64,000 bases of DNA from Rhodococcoides fascians A44A (GCF_000760735.1 NZ_JMEX01000007.1:1-64000); one strand, 5' to 3'; positions 42,339 to 51,678 are shown, counted from the stretch's first letter. The notes: generated from the letters alone by a model not told the origin. Made by a program: numbers and translations.

Positions 42339-43358
42339 TCAGGTTCTTCGCTTGGACGACCAGACGTCGACCGAGACGGCAGCGACGATGAGCACGCCCT
42401 TGATGACGTCCTGCCAGTACGCGGGGACGACGAGCAGGTCGAGACCGTTGTTGAGGGTTTGGATCATGAACAGGCCGAGCGCAGTTCCCCAGATGGTGCC
42501 GCGTCCGCCCATGAGGCTTGCGCCTCCGATGACGACGGCCGCGATGGCGTCGAGCTCGTAGCCCTGGCCCAGGTTCGGTGGACCGGAGATGACGCGCGAC
42601 GCCAGCATCACACCGGACAATCCGGCGAGCACTCCGGACAGCGCGTAGACGCTGAAGAGAACGTTCTTGGCATTGATGCCCGCGATCTCTGCAGCGGTAC
42701 GGTTTCCACCGACCGCGTAGACACGCATGCCGTAGGCGGTCCGCTTCATCACCACTGCCAGGACGACGATGCCGATGATCATCACGAGGACGGGAATCTG
42801 AAGTCCGAAGATCTTGGTGTTGGCGATCTGGCCGAACTCGGCCGGAAGGCCGTTGATCGGAGCGCCACCACCGATCACATACGCGAAACCTGAACCTGCG
42901 GTGAGCATACCGAGTGTCGCGATGAACGGAGGAACATTGATGCGGGAAACCAGGAATCCGTTGATGGAACCTGCGACGAGGCCGACGAACATCGCGACCA
43001 GCACGGTCAGCCAGACCTGTCCTGGGTTGGCCTTGGCCACAGCAGCGGACGCCATGGCGGACACTGCGATGACGCTGCCGACCGAGAGGTCGATTCCACC
43101 GGTCAGGATCACCAGCGTCTGACCGAGTGCGATCAGCGCGAACGGTGCAGCCGCGACGAGAATGGTCTGCAGGTTGTCGACGGTGCCGAATCGCGCACTG
43201 CGGTAGGAGAAATACGCGATCACCAGCAGCATGACGATGACCATCGAATAGCGCAGGGCGAGCGCGCCGGCCCACGCGCTGGAGAACCGGCGCACCGGTT
43301 CCCCTGTGATGGCCGATACGGACGTCTTCTCGTCCGGTTCAGCGACGGGTGTTGTCAC
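42339..43358 (-). CDS. Rbs-type ABC permease
   Basis: A 339-residue permease of the RbsC/XylH family with about 8-10 helices. Characteristic segments are [59 protein letters not shown] and [32 protein letters not shown]. The GTG start overlaps the ATPase stop as GTGA. It works with the two-domain ATPase and the binding lipoprotein, probably as a homodimer in the membrane. Confidence 0.92.
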   Translation of the reverse strand: MTTPVAEPDEKTSVSAITGEPVRRFSSAWAGALALRYSMVIVMLLVIAYFSYRSARFGTVDNLQTILVAAAPFALIALGQTLVILTGGIDLSVGSVIAVSAMASAAVAKANPGQVWLTVLVAMFVGLVAGSINGFLVSRINVPPFIATLGMLTAGSGFAYVIGGGAPINGLPAEFGQIANTKIFGLQIPVLVMIIGIVVLAVVMKRTAYGMRVYAVGGNRTAAEIAGINAKNVLFSVYALSGVLAGLSGVMLASRVISGPPNLGQGYELDAIAAVVIGGASLMGGRGTIWGTALGLFMIQTLNNGLDLLVVPAYWQDVIKGVLIVAAVSVDVWSSKRRT

Positions 43359-44953
43359 TGTGGTGCCTCCTCGAATGTCGACCGCTTGTCGGTCGCAACG
43401 GTGTCGCTCGGTGTATCGGTGGTCCGGGTGTCGGTCGCAACGGTGTCGGTGGTCCGGGTGTCGAGGGCCGTGGCCAGCCTGAACACCGAGTCCTGAACTT
43501 CGGGGTGATCGAGCGCATCTCGGTCCAGTTCACCGACGAAGGCACCCTCGCGCATGACGAACGCACGATGAGACAGTCCGACGATTTCCGGCATGTCCGA
43601 CGACGCCATGACGACGGCCATTCCGCGGCTGGCGAATTCGGTGATGATGCGATAGATCTCGGAGCGAGCTCCGACGTCGACGCCGCGGGTGGGCTCGTCG
43701 AGCAGCAACACGTCGACGGTACCGGTAAGCCAGCGTGCGAGTACGACTTTCTGCTGATTTCCGCCCGACAGAGTTCCCACGCTCTGGCCGAGTCCACGGC
43801 TACGGAGTCGGACCGAGTCCATGGCGTCGGACACTGCCGTGGAGCGGGACTTGGTGCGAAGCCATCCGGCGATACTGAACGAGGACAGTCTCGGCAGAGA
43901 ACCGTTGTCCAGCACGCTCATCGACAGCACCACACCGTTGACCTTGCGGTCCTCGGGCACCATGGCCATCCCTGCGGTGATCGCCGCCGCTGGTTTACCT
44001 TTCGGAACCGTCTTGCCGGAAACCTTCACGGTTCCCGACGTGACCGCGCGCATGCCGAACAGCGCTTCGAGCAACTCGGTGCGGCCGGCGCCGACAAGCC
44101 CGGCGAGGCCTACGATCTCGCCGCGGCGGACGGTCAGGTTCACCGGCTCGGATGCGCCGACGACCTGAAGGTTCTCGACTTCCAGGACGACGTCCCCGGT
44201 GTCCTTGCCGACGGAAGGAAAGAGATTCTCCAGTTCACGGCCGATCATCGCAGTGACGATGTCGTCGTCGGTGATGTCCGTGAGCTTCTCGTCGGTGATC
44301 AACTTGCCGTCACGCAGAACGACGACACGGTCTGCGATCGCGCGGATCTCGGCCATCTTGTGGGTGGTGTACACCATGGCGACTCCGCGGTCGCGGAGCT
44401 GCTGCATGACTTTGTACAGCCCCTCGACTTCCCGCTCGGAAATGGCCGAGGTCGGCTCGTCGAGCATGACCACCTGTGCACCCGTGCGGGCGGCCTTGAC
44501 GATCTCGATGATCTGTCGAAGGCCGACCGGTAGCGACCCCATACGTGCGGTGGGGGAGATGGAGACGTCGAAGACACTGAGGGTCTCGGCGGCTTCCTTG
44601 ATCATCGCGCGACGGTCGAGGAAGAGGCCGCGCCGCTTCTCGCGTCCGACGAACATGTTCTCGTACACCGTCATGTCGTCGATCGATGCCAGCTCTTGCG
44701 GGACGATCGCGACGCCGTGACGCACTGCGTCGCGGGGATCACCGGAGGAGAGCGTGTGCTCGCCGATCGTGACCGTGCCGGTATCGGCGCGCAGCTGACC
44801 GGTCGCGATCTTCATGAGCGTCGACTTGCCCGCACCGTTCTCGCCGGCCAGAGCCGTGACGGTGCCGGGTTCGAGCTCGAGGGTGATTCCCTTCAGCACG
44901 GGAACGCCGCCGAAACTCTTGGTCACGTCCCGACATTCGAGCAGCCCGGTCAT
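43355..44953 (-). CDS. Rbs-type ABC ATPase with two nucleotide-binding domains
   Basis: A 532-residue fused ATPase. Domain 1 has Walker A GENGAGKSTLMK and Walker B VVMLDEPTSAIS; domain 2 has a degenerate Walker A (GLVGAGRTELLEAL), signature LSGGNQQKVVLARWL and Walker B VLLLDEPTRGVD, as in RbsA/XylG. The last 36 residues form an odd Thr/Asp-rich low-complexity tail (repeats of DTRTTDT and DTVATD) encoded by short direct DNA repeats at about 43375-43465; relatives normally end just before it. It overlaps both neighbours by 4 bases. Confidence 0.92.
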   Translation of the reverse strand: MTGLLECRDVTKSFGGVPVLKGITLELEPGTVTALAGENGAGKSTLMKIATGQLRADTGTVTIGEHTLSSGDPRDAVRHGVAIVPQELASIDDMTVYENMFVGREKRRGLFLDRRAMIKEAAETLSVFDVSISPTARMGSLPVGLRQIIEIVKAARTGAQVVMLDEPTSAISEREVEGLYKVMQQLRDRGVAMVYTTHKMAEIRAIADRVVVLRDGKLITDEKLTDITDDDIVTAMIGRELENLFPSVGKDTGDVVLEVENLQVVGASEPVNLTVRRGEIVGLAGLVGAGRTELLEALFGMRAVTSGTVKVSGKTVPKGKPAAAITAGMAMVPEDRKVNGVVLSMSVLDNGSLPRLSSFSIAGWLRTKSRSTAVSDAMDSVRLRSRGLGQSVGTLSGGNQQKVVLARWLTGTVDVLLLDEPTRGVDVGARSEIYRIITEFASRGMAVVMASSDMPEIVGLSHRAFVMREGAFVGELDRDALDHPEVQDSVFRLATALDTRTTDTVATDTRTTDTPSDTVATDKRSTFEEAPQ

Positions 44954-46005
44954 GGTCGGTCACCGACGGTGATCAGGACCTTGACGTGCTCGGGGTCGGT
45001 CGAGGCGGCGAACGCGTCCGCTGCGCGTTCCAGCGGGAACTCCGCCGTGACGAACTCGTCGATCGGGACCGTACCCTCGGTGAGCATGTCGATTGCTTCC
45101 TGGACGTCCTCTCGCACGTACATGAGGCATCCGGCGACGACGATCTCGCGGTCCTGGATCAGATCGAGGGGGACCGGGGTGGCGCCGGCTGCGACACCGA
45201 CGATCAGTACGGCGCCGCCCTTGTCGACGATGTCGATCGCCTGCGCAACCGACGATTCACGGGACACGCAGTCGATGACCACATCGGCCGGCCCGCCGAG
45301 AGCGTCTTTCGCGGCAGAGACGGCGTCGCCCGACGTCGGATCGAAACTGCCGACAGCGCCGAGACGTTCGGCGCGTGCCCGCTTGGAATCGAGCAGGTCC
45401 GCGACGACGACGACGGCACCGGCGCGGCGTGCGGCGAGCAGGACGAACAGTCCGATCGGCCCCGCACCCAGGACGGCGACGCGTTTGCCGTCCAGACCGC
45501 CGACCAGACCCGCTGCGCGGCGTACGGCGTGCACCGGTGTGGCGAGAGGTTCGATGAGGGCGGCGTGGCGGTCGTCCAGGCCGTCGGCCAGCGGGATGAC
45601 GCGATCCGCGGCGATGGTGAAGGCGTCGGTGAGTCCGCCAGGGGTCTGACATCCGAAGACGGCGAGTTCGGCGCAGATGTTGTAGCGTCCCGCGCGGCAT
45701 TGGGTGCAGTGCCCGCACGCCAGGTTCGGCTCGATCACCACGCGGGTGCCCACGAGCGAGGCGTCGGCACCGTCACCGACGGCGTCGACGACGCCGACGA
45801 CCTCGTGGCCGGGGCGGAACGGCAGGTCGATGAACGGATGACGGCCGTGCGCGGCGTGAATGTCGGATCCGCAGATTCCGACGACCGTGCTGCGCACCCG
45901 CACTTCACCGGGTCCGGCTTCGGGAACGTCGACGGTCTCGACGCTGACGTCGTCGATTCCTTCGACGAGAATGCGTCGAACGGTTGCAGTTTCGGTGCTC
46001 ACCAT
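44950..46005 (-). CDS. Zinc-dependent MDR dehydrogenase (polyol/threonine-DH-like), first copy
   Basis: A 351-residue medium-chain dehydrogenase. The catalytic zinc site is GICGSDIH and GHEVVG; structural zinc cysteines are in ACGHCTQCRAGRYNIC; the NAD fold is VAVLGAGPIGLFVLL with VVVADLLDSKR, where the Asp favours NAD. It belongs to the sorbitol/xylitol/threonine dehydrogenase group. It overlaps the ATPase gene by ATGA and the SDR gene upstream by 7 bases. The exact polyol or polyhydroxy acid is not readable; it differs clearly from the second MDR copy. Confidence 0.88.
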   Translation of the reverse strand: MVSTETATVRRILVEGIDDVSVETVDVPEAGPGEVRVRSTVVGICGSDIHAAHGRHPFIDLPFRPGHEVVGVVDAVGDGADASLVGTRVVIEPNLACGHCTQCRAGRYNICAELAVFGCQTPGGLTDAFTIAADRVIPLADGLDDRHAALIEPLATPVHAVRRAAGLVGGLDGKRVAVLGAGPIGLFVLLAARRAGAVVVVADLLDSKRARAERLGAVGSFDPTSGDAVSAAKDALGGPADVVIDCVSRESSVAQAIDIVDKGGAVLIVGVAAGATPVPLDLIQDREIVVAGCLMYVREDVQEAIDMLTEGTVPIDEFVTAEFPLERAADAFAASTDPEHVKVLITVGDRP

Positions 46006-46763
46006 GCTGTGTAGCCTCCGTCTGCGACGAGAACCGATCCGGTGATGAAGCTTGCGGCGTCACTGGCGAGGAAGACGACGCTCGGGGCGATCTCCTCGGG
46101 CATCGCGTAGCGCTGCATCGGTGCATCCTCGATCCAGTAGCGCTGCAGATCGGGCCGGTCGACGGGTGCCATCTCCGTCTTGCAGTAGCCGGGTGCGACT
46201 GCGTTCACGCGTATTCCGAGCGTTCCCCATTCCGCGGCAAGTGATTTGGTGAGGTGGTGCACGGCTGCCTTCGATGCGTTGTACGCGGGTTGCATCTGGG
46301 GGCGGTTGACGATGATGCCGGACATGGACCCGATGTTGACGATCGAGCCCGTGCCGCGCTCGCGCATGTGTGCGCCGACAGAAATGCTGCACTCCCACAA
46401 TGCTTTGACGTTGAGATCGAAGACGTTGTCCCACTCGTTCTCGGTGACGTCCCACGAATCGTTGTGGTAGCAGGTGCCGGCGTTGTTGACGAGAATGTCG
46501 ATCCGGCCGAGCTTCTCGAGTGCCTCGGCAGTCATGCGCTCGATGTCGGCACGTTCGGTGATGTCGGCGGTGATGGCCTCGAACGTGTATCCCTCGGCTG
46601 CGGCCTCGGCGACGACCTTCTCGTTCCGTTCTGCGCTGCGTCCGGCGATGGCGACGTGGGCGCCCGCAGCGGCGAGACCGAACGCGAACGCGCGTCCGAG
46701 TCCTTGGTTGCCGCCCGTGACGATTGCGGTTCGTCCGGTCAGATCGAAAGGATTCTTGCTCAT
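45999..46763 (-). CDS. SDR-family dehydrogenase, second copy
   Basis: A 254-residue short-chain dehydrogenase with the cofactor loop IVTGGNQGLGRAFAFG, Arg after strand 2 (IAGRSAERN, pointing to NADP or a gluconate/ketose-type cofactor preference), NNAG, catalytic S in NIGSMSG and YNASK. The C-terminus GSVLVADGGYTAW is typical. It is closer to gluconate 5-dehydrogenase/sorbose-reductase-like SDRs than the operon-end SDR. Probably reduces or oxidises a ketose/polyol intermediate. It overlaps both MDR genes. Confidence 0.87.
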   Translation of the reverse strand: MSKNPFDLTGRTAIVTGGNQGLGRAFAFGLAAAGAHVAIAGRSAERNEKVVAEAAAEGYTFEAITADITERADIERMTAEALEKLGRIDILVNNAGTCYHNDSWDVTENEWDNVFDLNVKALWECSISVGAHMRERGTGSIVNIGSMSGIIVNRPQMQPAYNASKAAVHHLTKSLAAEWGTLGIRVNAVAPGYCKTEMAPVDRPDLQRYWIEDAPMQRYAMPEEIAPSVVFLASDAASFITGSVLVADGGYTAW

Positions 46764-47803
46764 GCTGGCACCACTATCGACTTGAGGCTGGCAGGGTCGG
46801 TGTCGCTCTCGAGCGCGTCGGCGACGTGTTCGAGGTCGTAGCGTCCGGTGACGAGTCGATCGAGATCGACGAGCCCGCTGGACGCGAGATGGATTGCCGC
46901 CGGCCAGGTGTCGGTGTAACGAAACACACCGGTGACGGTGATCTCCAGGTTCTGGATATGGCTGATCGGCAGTGGGTAGTTGTCGGCGCCCATCCCGACG
47001 AGGACGACACGGCCTGCCGGGCCGACGGCGCGGATGCCGCTCTGGACGGCGGGGACTGCGCCGCTGGCGTCGACGAACGCGTCGACCTGGGGGGCGAGTG
47101 CTGCGACATCCTGGGTCATCGGGTCGATGACCTCGGTCGCGCCGAAGGTGAGGGCGCGTTCACGCCGCGACTCGACGGGATCGGAGACCACGATGCGTGC
47201 CGCCCCGAATGCACGCGCTGCTTGGGCGGTGATGATGCCGATGGGTCCGGCTCCGGCGATCAGGATCGACGATCCCGGCACGATGCCCGCCTTGCGCATC
47301 GTCGTGACGGCCACCGACAGCGGTTCGAGAAGTGCAGCAGCCTCGTCGGACAGCGAATCCGGGACGGGGTGTGCGAAGTCGGCGTCGATGGTGACGTACC
47401 GGCAGAACGCGCCATCGATCGGCGGTGTCGCGTAGAACTTCATGTCGGGGCACAGGTTGTAGCGGCCGGCCATGCACTGCGCGCAGCGGCGGCACGGATG
47501 CTGTGGTTCGACGGCGACGCGCTGGCCGATCCGCGCGGTGTCGACACCGTCACCGACAGCGGCGATGCGGCCGGACAGTTCGTGGCCGAGCACCATCGGG
47601 TCGTTCACGACGAAGTCGCCGATGCGTCCCTCCCGGTAGTAGTGCACATCCGAGCCGCAGACGCCGACAGCAGCGACCTCGATCAGAACTTCGTACGGTG
47701 CCGGGGTGGGGACGGGTCTGTCCTCGATCTCGAGCGTGCGCACGCCGGTCATCACGCTCGCGCGCATCGACGATGCGGGAGGTGTGGGTGTGGCGGTGGT
47801 CAT
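46760..47803 (-). CDS. Zinc-dependent MDR dehydrogenase (sorbitol/xylitol-DH-like), second copy
   Basis: A 347-residue dehydrogenase of the sorbitol/xylitol dehydrogenase type: GVCGSDVHYYREGRIGDFVVNDPMVLGHELSG is the classic catalytic zinc region of polyol dehydrogenases, CRRCAQCMAGRYNLC holds the structural zinc, and ILIAGAGPIGIITAQ is the NAD fold. It should oxidise a pentitol or hexitol to a 2-ketose. It overlaps the epimerase-like and SDR genes by ATGA. Of the two MDR genes this is the better candidate for the first catabolic step. Confidence 0.9.
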   Translation of the reverse strand: MTTATPTPPASSMRASVMTGVRTLEIEDRPVPTPAPYEVLIEVAAVGVCGSDVHYYREGRIGDFVVNDPMVLGHELSGRIAAVGDGVDTARIGQRVAVEPQHPCRRCAQCMAGRYNLCPDMKFYATPPIDGAFCRYVTIDADFAHPVPDSLSDEAAALLEPLSVAVTTMRKAGIVPGSSILIAGAGPIGIITAQAARAFGAARIVVSDPVESRRERALTFGATEVIDPMTQDVAALAPQVDAFVDASGAVPAVQSGIRAVGPAGRVVLVGMGADNYPLPISHIQNLEITVTGVFRYTDTWPAAIHLASSGLVDLDRLVTGRYDLEHVADALESDTDPASLKSIVVPA

Positions 47804-48417
47804 GATTGTCCTTCCGGCAGTGAGTGATCGGTGAGTAGGGCGCGGCCGACGACGAGCGTCGTGGCGCCGGCGGAGCGGCAGCGGGGTATCAGGTCGGGTG
47901 TGACACCGCCGTCGACGGTGACGTCACCGTGGGCGGAGAACGTTCGCACGGACTCCAGTCGATCCGGGTCTGCAGTGCCGGATGTACCCGGCTCCAGAAG
48001 CATGACGAGCACCCCGTGGTATCCCTGCAGATCCTCGGTGGTGGGTGGAGTGTCGTCGAACTCGTCCCAGACCGCTGCCCAGAATCGGCAGTTGCGTTCG
48101 TCCCGAATCCCGATAGGTACGTACAGATCTCCGCAGTCCGGGATCGTCGGCAGCATCATGCGAACTCCTGCGGCGCTGCCGATGAGATGGATCCCCATCA
48201 TGGGCTGCGGAACAACTTGGGCGAGTTCGGCGAGCTCGGCGGGGTCGATGCCGGTGGGCAGACCTTCCCCTGGCGCCATGACGTCGACGTGCACCGAGAT
48301 TCCCGCGGCGACGAGGGCACGCGCGGCGTCGATGCGTGAGCCGGATGGAGCAGCGTAGATGCTTCCCGCCAGGATGCTTTCGAGGCCGGTGTGCCAGGGA
48401 GCGAGCGCGACGGTCAT
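47800..48417 (-). CDS. Ribulose-phosphate 3-epimerase-like protein
   Basis: A 205-residue TIM-barrel protein distantly like ribulose-phosphate 3-epimerase. Metal and catalytic positions are traceable: SILAGS, HVDVM, GIHLIG and DVTVDGGVTPDLI. After HVDVM, however, the canonical DGHFVPN loop is replaced by APGEGLPTGID, so the active-site lid differs. A different sugar phosphate than ribulose-5-phosphate is therefore likely. The start ATG 48417 overlaps the kinase stop; the longer frame from 48603 is a shadow of the kinase gene. Confidence 0.78.
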   Translation of the reverse strand: MTVALAPWHTGLESILAGSIYAAPSGSRIDAARALVAAGISVHVDVMAPGEGLPTGIDPAELAELAQVVPQPMMGIHLIGSAAGVRMMLPTIPDCGDLYVPIGIRDERNCRFWAAVWDEFDDTPPTTEDLQGYHGVLVMLLEPGTSGTADPDRLESVRTFSAHGDVTVDGGVTPDLIPRCRSAGATTLVVGRALLTDHSLPEGQS

Positions 48418-49898
48418 GGCGCGTCGCTCCGATCGAGCACGTCCACAGCTGCTGCCCGACGCCAGTTCTCGCGAACCGCGTCGATGTCGCGCTCGGTCTT
48501 GCGGGGCGCAACCGTCGCGCGGTCCGTGGGCGTCCAGCGCTGAGAGAGCGCGACCATGCCGTCGATGTCGTGACCCGCAGCGACCGCCGCGGCCTGTACG
48601 CACGCGCCGCGAGCGGTCGCCTCGTCGGCGTCGGGCACGGTCACCGTGTCGCCGGCGAGATCCGCCAGCAGTTGCAGGGTCGCCCGCGACCGGGCACCGC
48701 CTCCGACGACCGTCAGGGGGCCTTCGCAGCGAATGCCGAACGAGCGTAGTGCGTCTCGGCCCGAAAGCAGGGACAGCAGGGGGCCTTCCAGGAATGCACG
48801 TGCCATTTCCTCGCGCGTCGTCGCCGACGTGATCTCGGACAGCAGCCCACGGGCGTGGGGACGGTTGGGCGTGCGTTCGCCGTCGAGGAACGGCACCAGC
48901 GTGGGGCCGACAGTCGGTCCCGCGGCGAGTGCGAGCTCGGCGAGGCCGGTGTGATCGGTTCCGAGGATCCTGGCCGCAGTGTCTCCTACCCGTGCCGCGT
49001 TGAGGGTGCAGATGAGCGGTAGGTAACCGCCCGTCGCGTCGGCGACCCCGTTGACGACGCCGCCTTCGTCGAACACCGGGGTGCGCGTGGAGGTCGCGAC
49101 GACGCCCGACGTGCCGAGACCGACGTATTGATCGCCGTCGCGCAGGCCGAGACCGAGGTACGCGGCGTGCTGATCGCCTGCACCTGCGCCGACGAGTACC
49201 GGTCCGGTGATGCCGAGCTCGGTGGCTGCGCGCTCGGTCACGTGGCCTGCCGCGTCGGCGCCGCCGAGGACAGTCGGCAGCATCGGAAGCCAGTCACGTG
49301 CGCCGGCAGCGGCATCGAGGTACTCGGGTAGCCAGGAATCGGTCGTGGCGTCGAAGTATCCGGTGCCGGACGCGTCGGAGCGATCGGTCACGGCGCGGCC
49401 GGTGAGGCGGTAGGTCAGGTAGTCGTGCGGAAGAAGAACGCGTTGCGCGGCATCCAGTACACGGGGTTCGTGCTCGGCCACCCATGCGAGCTTCGCGATC
49501 GTGAAGGCGGCGGTGGGCAGTGACCCGATTCGGCGCACCCATTCCGGCCCGCCGATTCGCTCGACGAGTTTCGCCAGCTGGTCGGCGCCGGTCGTGTCGT
49601 TCCACAGTTTGGCAGGACGTAGGGGTTCGTCGTCCGCGCCCAGAAGAACCAATCCGTGGCATTGTGCTGCCACCGACATCGCGGAGACCGAGACGTCGCC
49701 TGCGGCCGCCAGCGCGGCGCGGACGGCGGTGACCAGGGCGTCCCACCACGACCGTGGATCCTGTTCGCTGCACGGCGGGAATGCAGGCGTGTGCGGCGCA
49801 GTGCCGGAGCCGAGGAGGTCACCGGTGTCGGCGTCGCGGACCTCCGCTTTGCACGACTGGGTGGACGAGTCGATGCCGATGACGACGCTGCGGCTCAC
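48414..49898 (-). CDS. FGGY-family carbohydrate kinase (xylulokinase-like)
   Basis: A 494-residue sugar kinase of the hexokinase/actin fold. The N-terminal phosphate loop is VIGIDSSTQSCKAEV, the substrate region MSVAAQCHGLVLLGADDEPLRPAKLWNDTTG matches xylulokinase, and the C-terminal adenosine region is LTVVGGGARSRATLQLLADLAGDTVTVPD. It should phosphorylate the ketose produced by the dehydrogenases, xylulose or a relative. The start is GTG 49898, overlapping the SIS gene as GTGA. The 500-residue length is normal for the family. Confidence 0.9.
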   Translation of the reverse strand: MSRSVVIGIDSSTQSCKAEVRDADTGDLLGSGTAPHTPAFPPCSEQDPRSWWDALVTAVRAALAAAGDVSVSAMSVAAQCHGLVLLGADDEPLRPAKLWNDTTGADQLAKLVERIGGPEWVRRIGSLPTAAFTIAKLAWVAEHEPRVLDAAQRVLLPHDYLTYRLTGRAVTDRSDASGTGYFDATTDSWLPEYLDAAAGARDWLPMLPTVLGGADAAGHVTERAATELGITGPVLVGAGAGDQHAAYLGLGLRDGDQYVGLGTSGVVATSTRTPVFDEGGVVNGVADATGGYLPLICTLNAARVGDTAARILGTDHTGLAELALAAGPTVGPTLVPFLDGERTPNRPHARGLLSEITSATTREEMARAFLEGPLLSLLSGRDALRSFGIRCEGPLTVVGGGARSRATLQLLADLAGDTVTVPDADEATARGACVQAAAVAAGHDIDGMVALSQRWTPTDRATVAPRKTERDIDAVRENWRRAAAVDVLDRSDAP

Positions 49899-50536
49899 AG
49901 TCCCACCACCGGTGCGTCGTTGCTGTCCAATACGTCCTCACGGGTACCGACGCCCCCTGCGGGATGCGAGTTGACGACGTCGTGGAGGGTGTGGCCGGTG
50001 AGCGCCATGGCGACGACGCTGACTGCGTCGCCCCATGCGCCGACGGCCAAGGTGCTGGCGAGCGCGATCATGTTGCCGGGATCGGCATCGGGTGCGGTGG
50101 CGGGTAGTTCGGCGATGTCGGTTGCTGCCCGGGCGAACGGAGAGTTCGCAGCTTCCGTGACGGCGACGACTCGAATCCCGCGACCGACGAGTCGGCTCGT
50201 CAATTGTGTGAGTTCGGCCGATCGACCGGTCTTCGAGATCGCGAGGACGAGGTCGTCGGTGCTGATCGCAGCCATCCCGCCGTGGAGTGCATCCATCGCG
50301 GGGAGGTACAGGGACGGGGTTCCACATACCGACAACAGGTGAGCCAGTCGTTCGGCCATGATCCCGGACGTGCCGGAACCGGTGGTGATGACCTTGCCCC
50401 TGGTCTCGACCAGTGCCCGGGCGACGCGAACGACGCTCGGTTCGACGGTGTCGGCCAGGCCGTTCAGGCCCGAGGCCTCTCGGACCAACACCGTGTGCGC
50501 GAGACGCTGCAGTTCAGCGTCGTCGAGCTCGCTCAT
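49895..50536 (-). CDS. SIS-domain sugar-phosphate isomerase-like protein
   Basis: A 213-residue SIS-domain protein like the core of KpsF/GutQ arabinose-5-phosphate isomerases: KVITTGSGTSGIMAERLAHLLSVCGTPSLYLPAMDALHGGMAAIS, then LAISKTGRSAELTQL. No CBS domains follow, so it is a short form. ATG 50536 has GAGG about 8 bases upstream. It is the first gene of the ten-gene operon, and its start codon lies inside the first of four GCTCATRTG operator-like sites, so SorC binding would directly block expression. Isomerisation between keto- and aldo-pentose phosphates is likely. Confidence 0.85.
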   Translation of the reverse strand: MSELDDAELQRLAHTVLVREASGLNGLADTVEPSVVRVARALVETRGKVITTGSGTSGIMAERLAHLLSVCGTPSLYLPAMDALHGGMAAISTDDLVLAISKTGRSAELTQLTSRLVGRGIRVVAVTEAANSPFARAATDIAELPATAPDADPGNMIALASTLAVGAWGDAVSVVAMALTGHTLHDVVNSHPAGGVGTREDVLDSNDAPVVGL

Positions 50537-50652
50537 ATGTAGTACCTCACTGCTCACGTGATTTGTGAACAGGATCATGCATTGCTAGTTGCTCATATGT
50601 CAACGAGGTTGCTCATATGAGCATGAGGCATCATGATGAGGCTCATGTGAGC
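50531..50652. promoter_or_regulatory. Four-site SorC operator array
   Basis: GCTCATATG at 50531-50539, 50591-50599 and 50611-50619, the last inside the perfect palindrome TGCTCATATGAGCA (50610-50623), plus GCTCATGTGAGC at 50641-50652. Start-to-start spacings are 60, 20 and 30 bp, so all sites face the same side of the helix. Confidence 0.8.
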
Positions 50653-50666
50653 CGAAGGGAGGGGTC

Positions 50667-51611
50667 ATGCCGGAGCAGAATGTTCCGCGGGTTGGTCCGG
50701 AAGAACTGACTCAGCGCGGACTGGTCGCGCGGCGCTACTACCTCGACGGCCGTACCCGAATACAGATCGCCGAGGAACTGGGGCTCTCCCGATTCAAGGT
50801 GGCGCGAATACTCGAGGACGCCGTGGCGTCGGGCATGGTCGAGATCAAGGTTCATGCACCCGAGTCCATCGACATCGAACTGTCTCGTGCGCTCAAGGAC
50901 ACCTTCGGGTTACGCATGGCGTTCGCAGTGCGTACGGGAGGGGAGGAGCAGGGCGTTCTCTGGGACGCCGTCGGCCGTGTCACCGCTGATCTGCTCAGCG
51001 AAATCGTCACTCCCACTGACGTACTCGGGGTGGACTGCGGTCGAACGTTGTCGAGGATGACGACGCATCTGGATTCGATCGCGACGTGCGACGTGGTGCA
51101 GTTGACCGGAATGGCGGGAGCAGTCAGCTCGACCTCGGCCGAGTTGGTGCGTCGGATCACCGAACTCGGTGGCGGACACGCGTGGTCGATGTATGCGCCG
51201 CTGGTGGTGGCCGACTCCAGAACCGGCGACGCGTTGCGGGGAAGTCGTGGCATTCAGGAGACGCTGAAACATCATGCGTCGGTGACCAAAGCTGTTGTGT
51301 CCATCGGCGCGTGGCAACCGGGATTGTCTCAGGTCTACGACTTGGTGTCGCCGGCTGAGGCGAAAGAACTGACGGCACGAGGTGTGGTCGCCGAGTCGTG
51401 TGCTTTGTTGCTCGACTCCGACGGTAATCGCGTCGAGGGATTGGACGATCGCCGGATCGGGGTGTCGGAAGAGGACTTGAGGGGGATCGCCGACGTCGTC
51501 GCCATCGTCGCGGGCGAGAAGAAACTCGAGGCTGTTCGGTCCGTTCTGAAGTCCGGCTTGGTGTCCTCGCTGATCATCGACGCGACCACCGCTGCGGGGC
51601 TGCTTCGCTGA
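50667..51611 (+). CDS. SorC/DeoR-type sugar-binding transcriptional regulator
   Basis: A 314-residue SorC-family regulator: N-terminal helix-turn-helix (LVARRYYLDGRTRIQIAEELGLSRFKVARILEDAVASGMVEIKV) and a C-terminal sugar-phosphate-binding domain (VLGVDCGRTLSRMTTHL, QLTGMAGAVSSTSAELVRRI). GGGAGGGG lies just before the ATG. It faces the ten-gene polyol operon and the GCTCATRTG array lies between, so it controls both directions. Family members respond to phosphorylated sugars, and the inducer is probably the product of the operon's kinase (inference). Confidence 0.92.
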   Translation: MPEQNVPRVGPEELTQRGLVARRYYLDGRTRIQIAEELGLSRFKVARILEDAVASGMVEIKVHAPESIDIELSRALKDTFGLRMAFAVRTGGEEQGVLWDAVGRVTADLLSEIVTPTDVLGVDCGRTLSRMTTHLDSIATCDVVQLTGMAGAVSSTSAELVRRITELGGGHAWSMYAPLVVADSRTGDALRGSRGIQETLKHHASVTKAVVSIGAWQPGLSQVYDLVSPAEAKELTARGVVAESCALLLDSDGNRVEGLDDRRIGVSEEDLRGIADVVAIVAGEKKLEAVRSVLKSGLVSSLIIDATTAAGLLR

Positions 51612-51634
51612 CACGCCGCCCGCACGAAGCCGAA

Positions 51635-51664
51635 GTGGCCGCCTCGGGCGATCGAGGCGGCCAC
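51635..51664. terminator. Bidirectional terminator hairpin
   Basis: Perfect 12-bp arms GTGGCCGCCTCG (51635-51646) and CGAGGCGGCCAC (51653-51664), 6-base loop, between the convergent SorC and MMPL genes. Confidence 0.85.
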
Positions 51665-51678
51665 GACGGATCCTGAGG

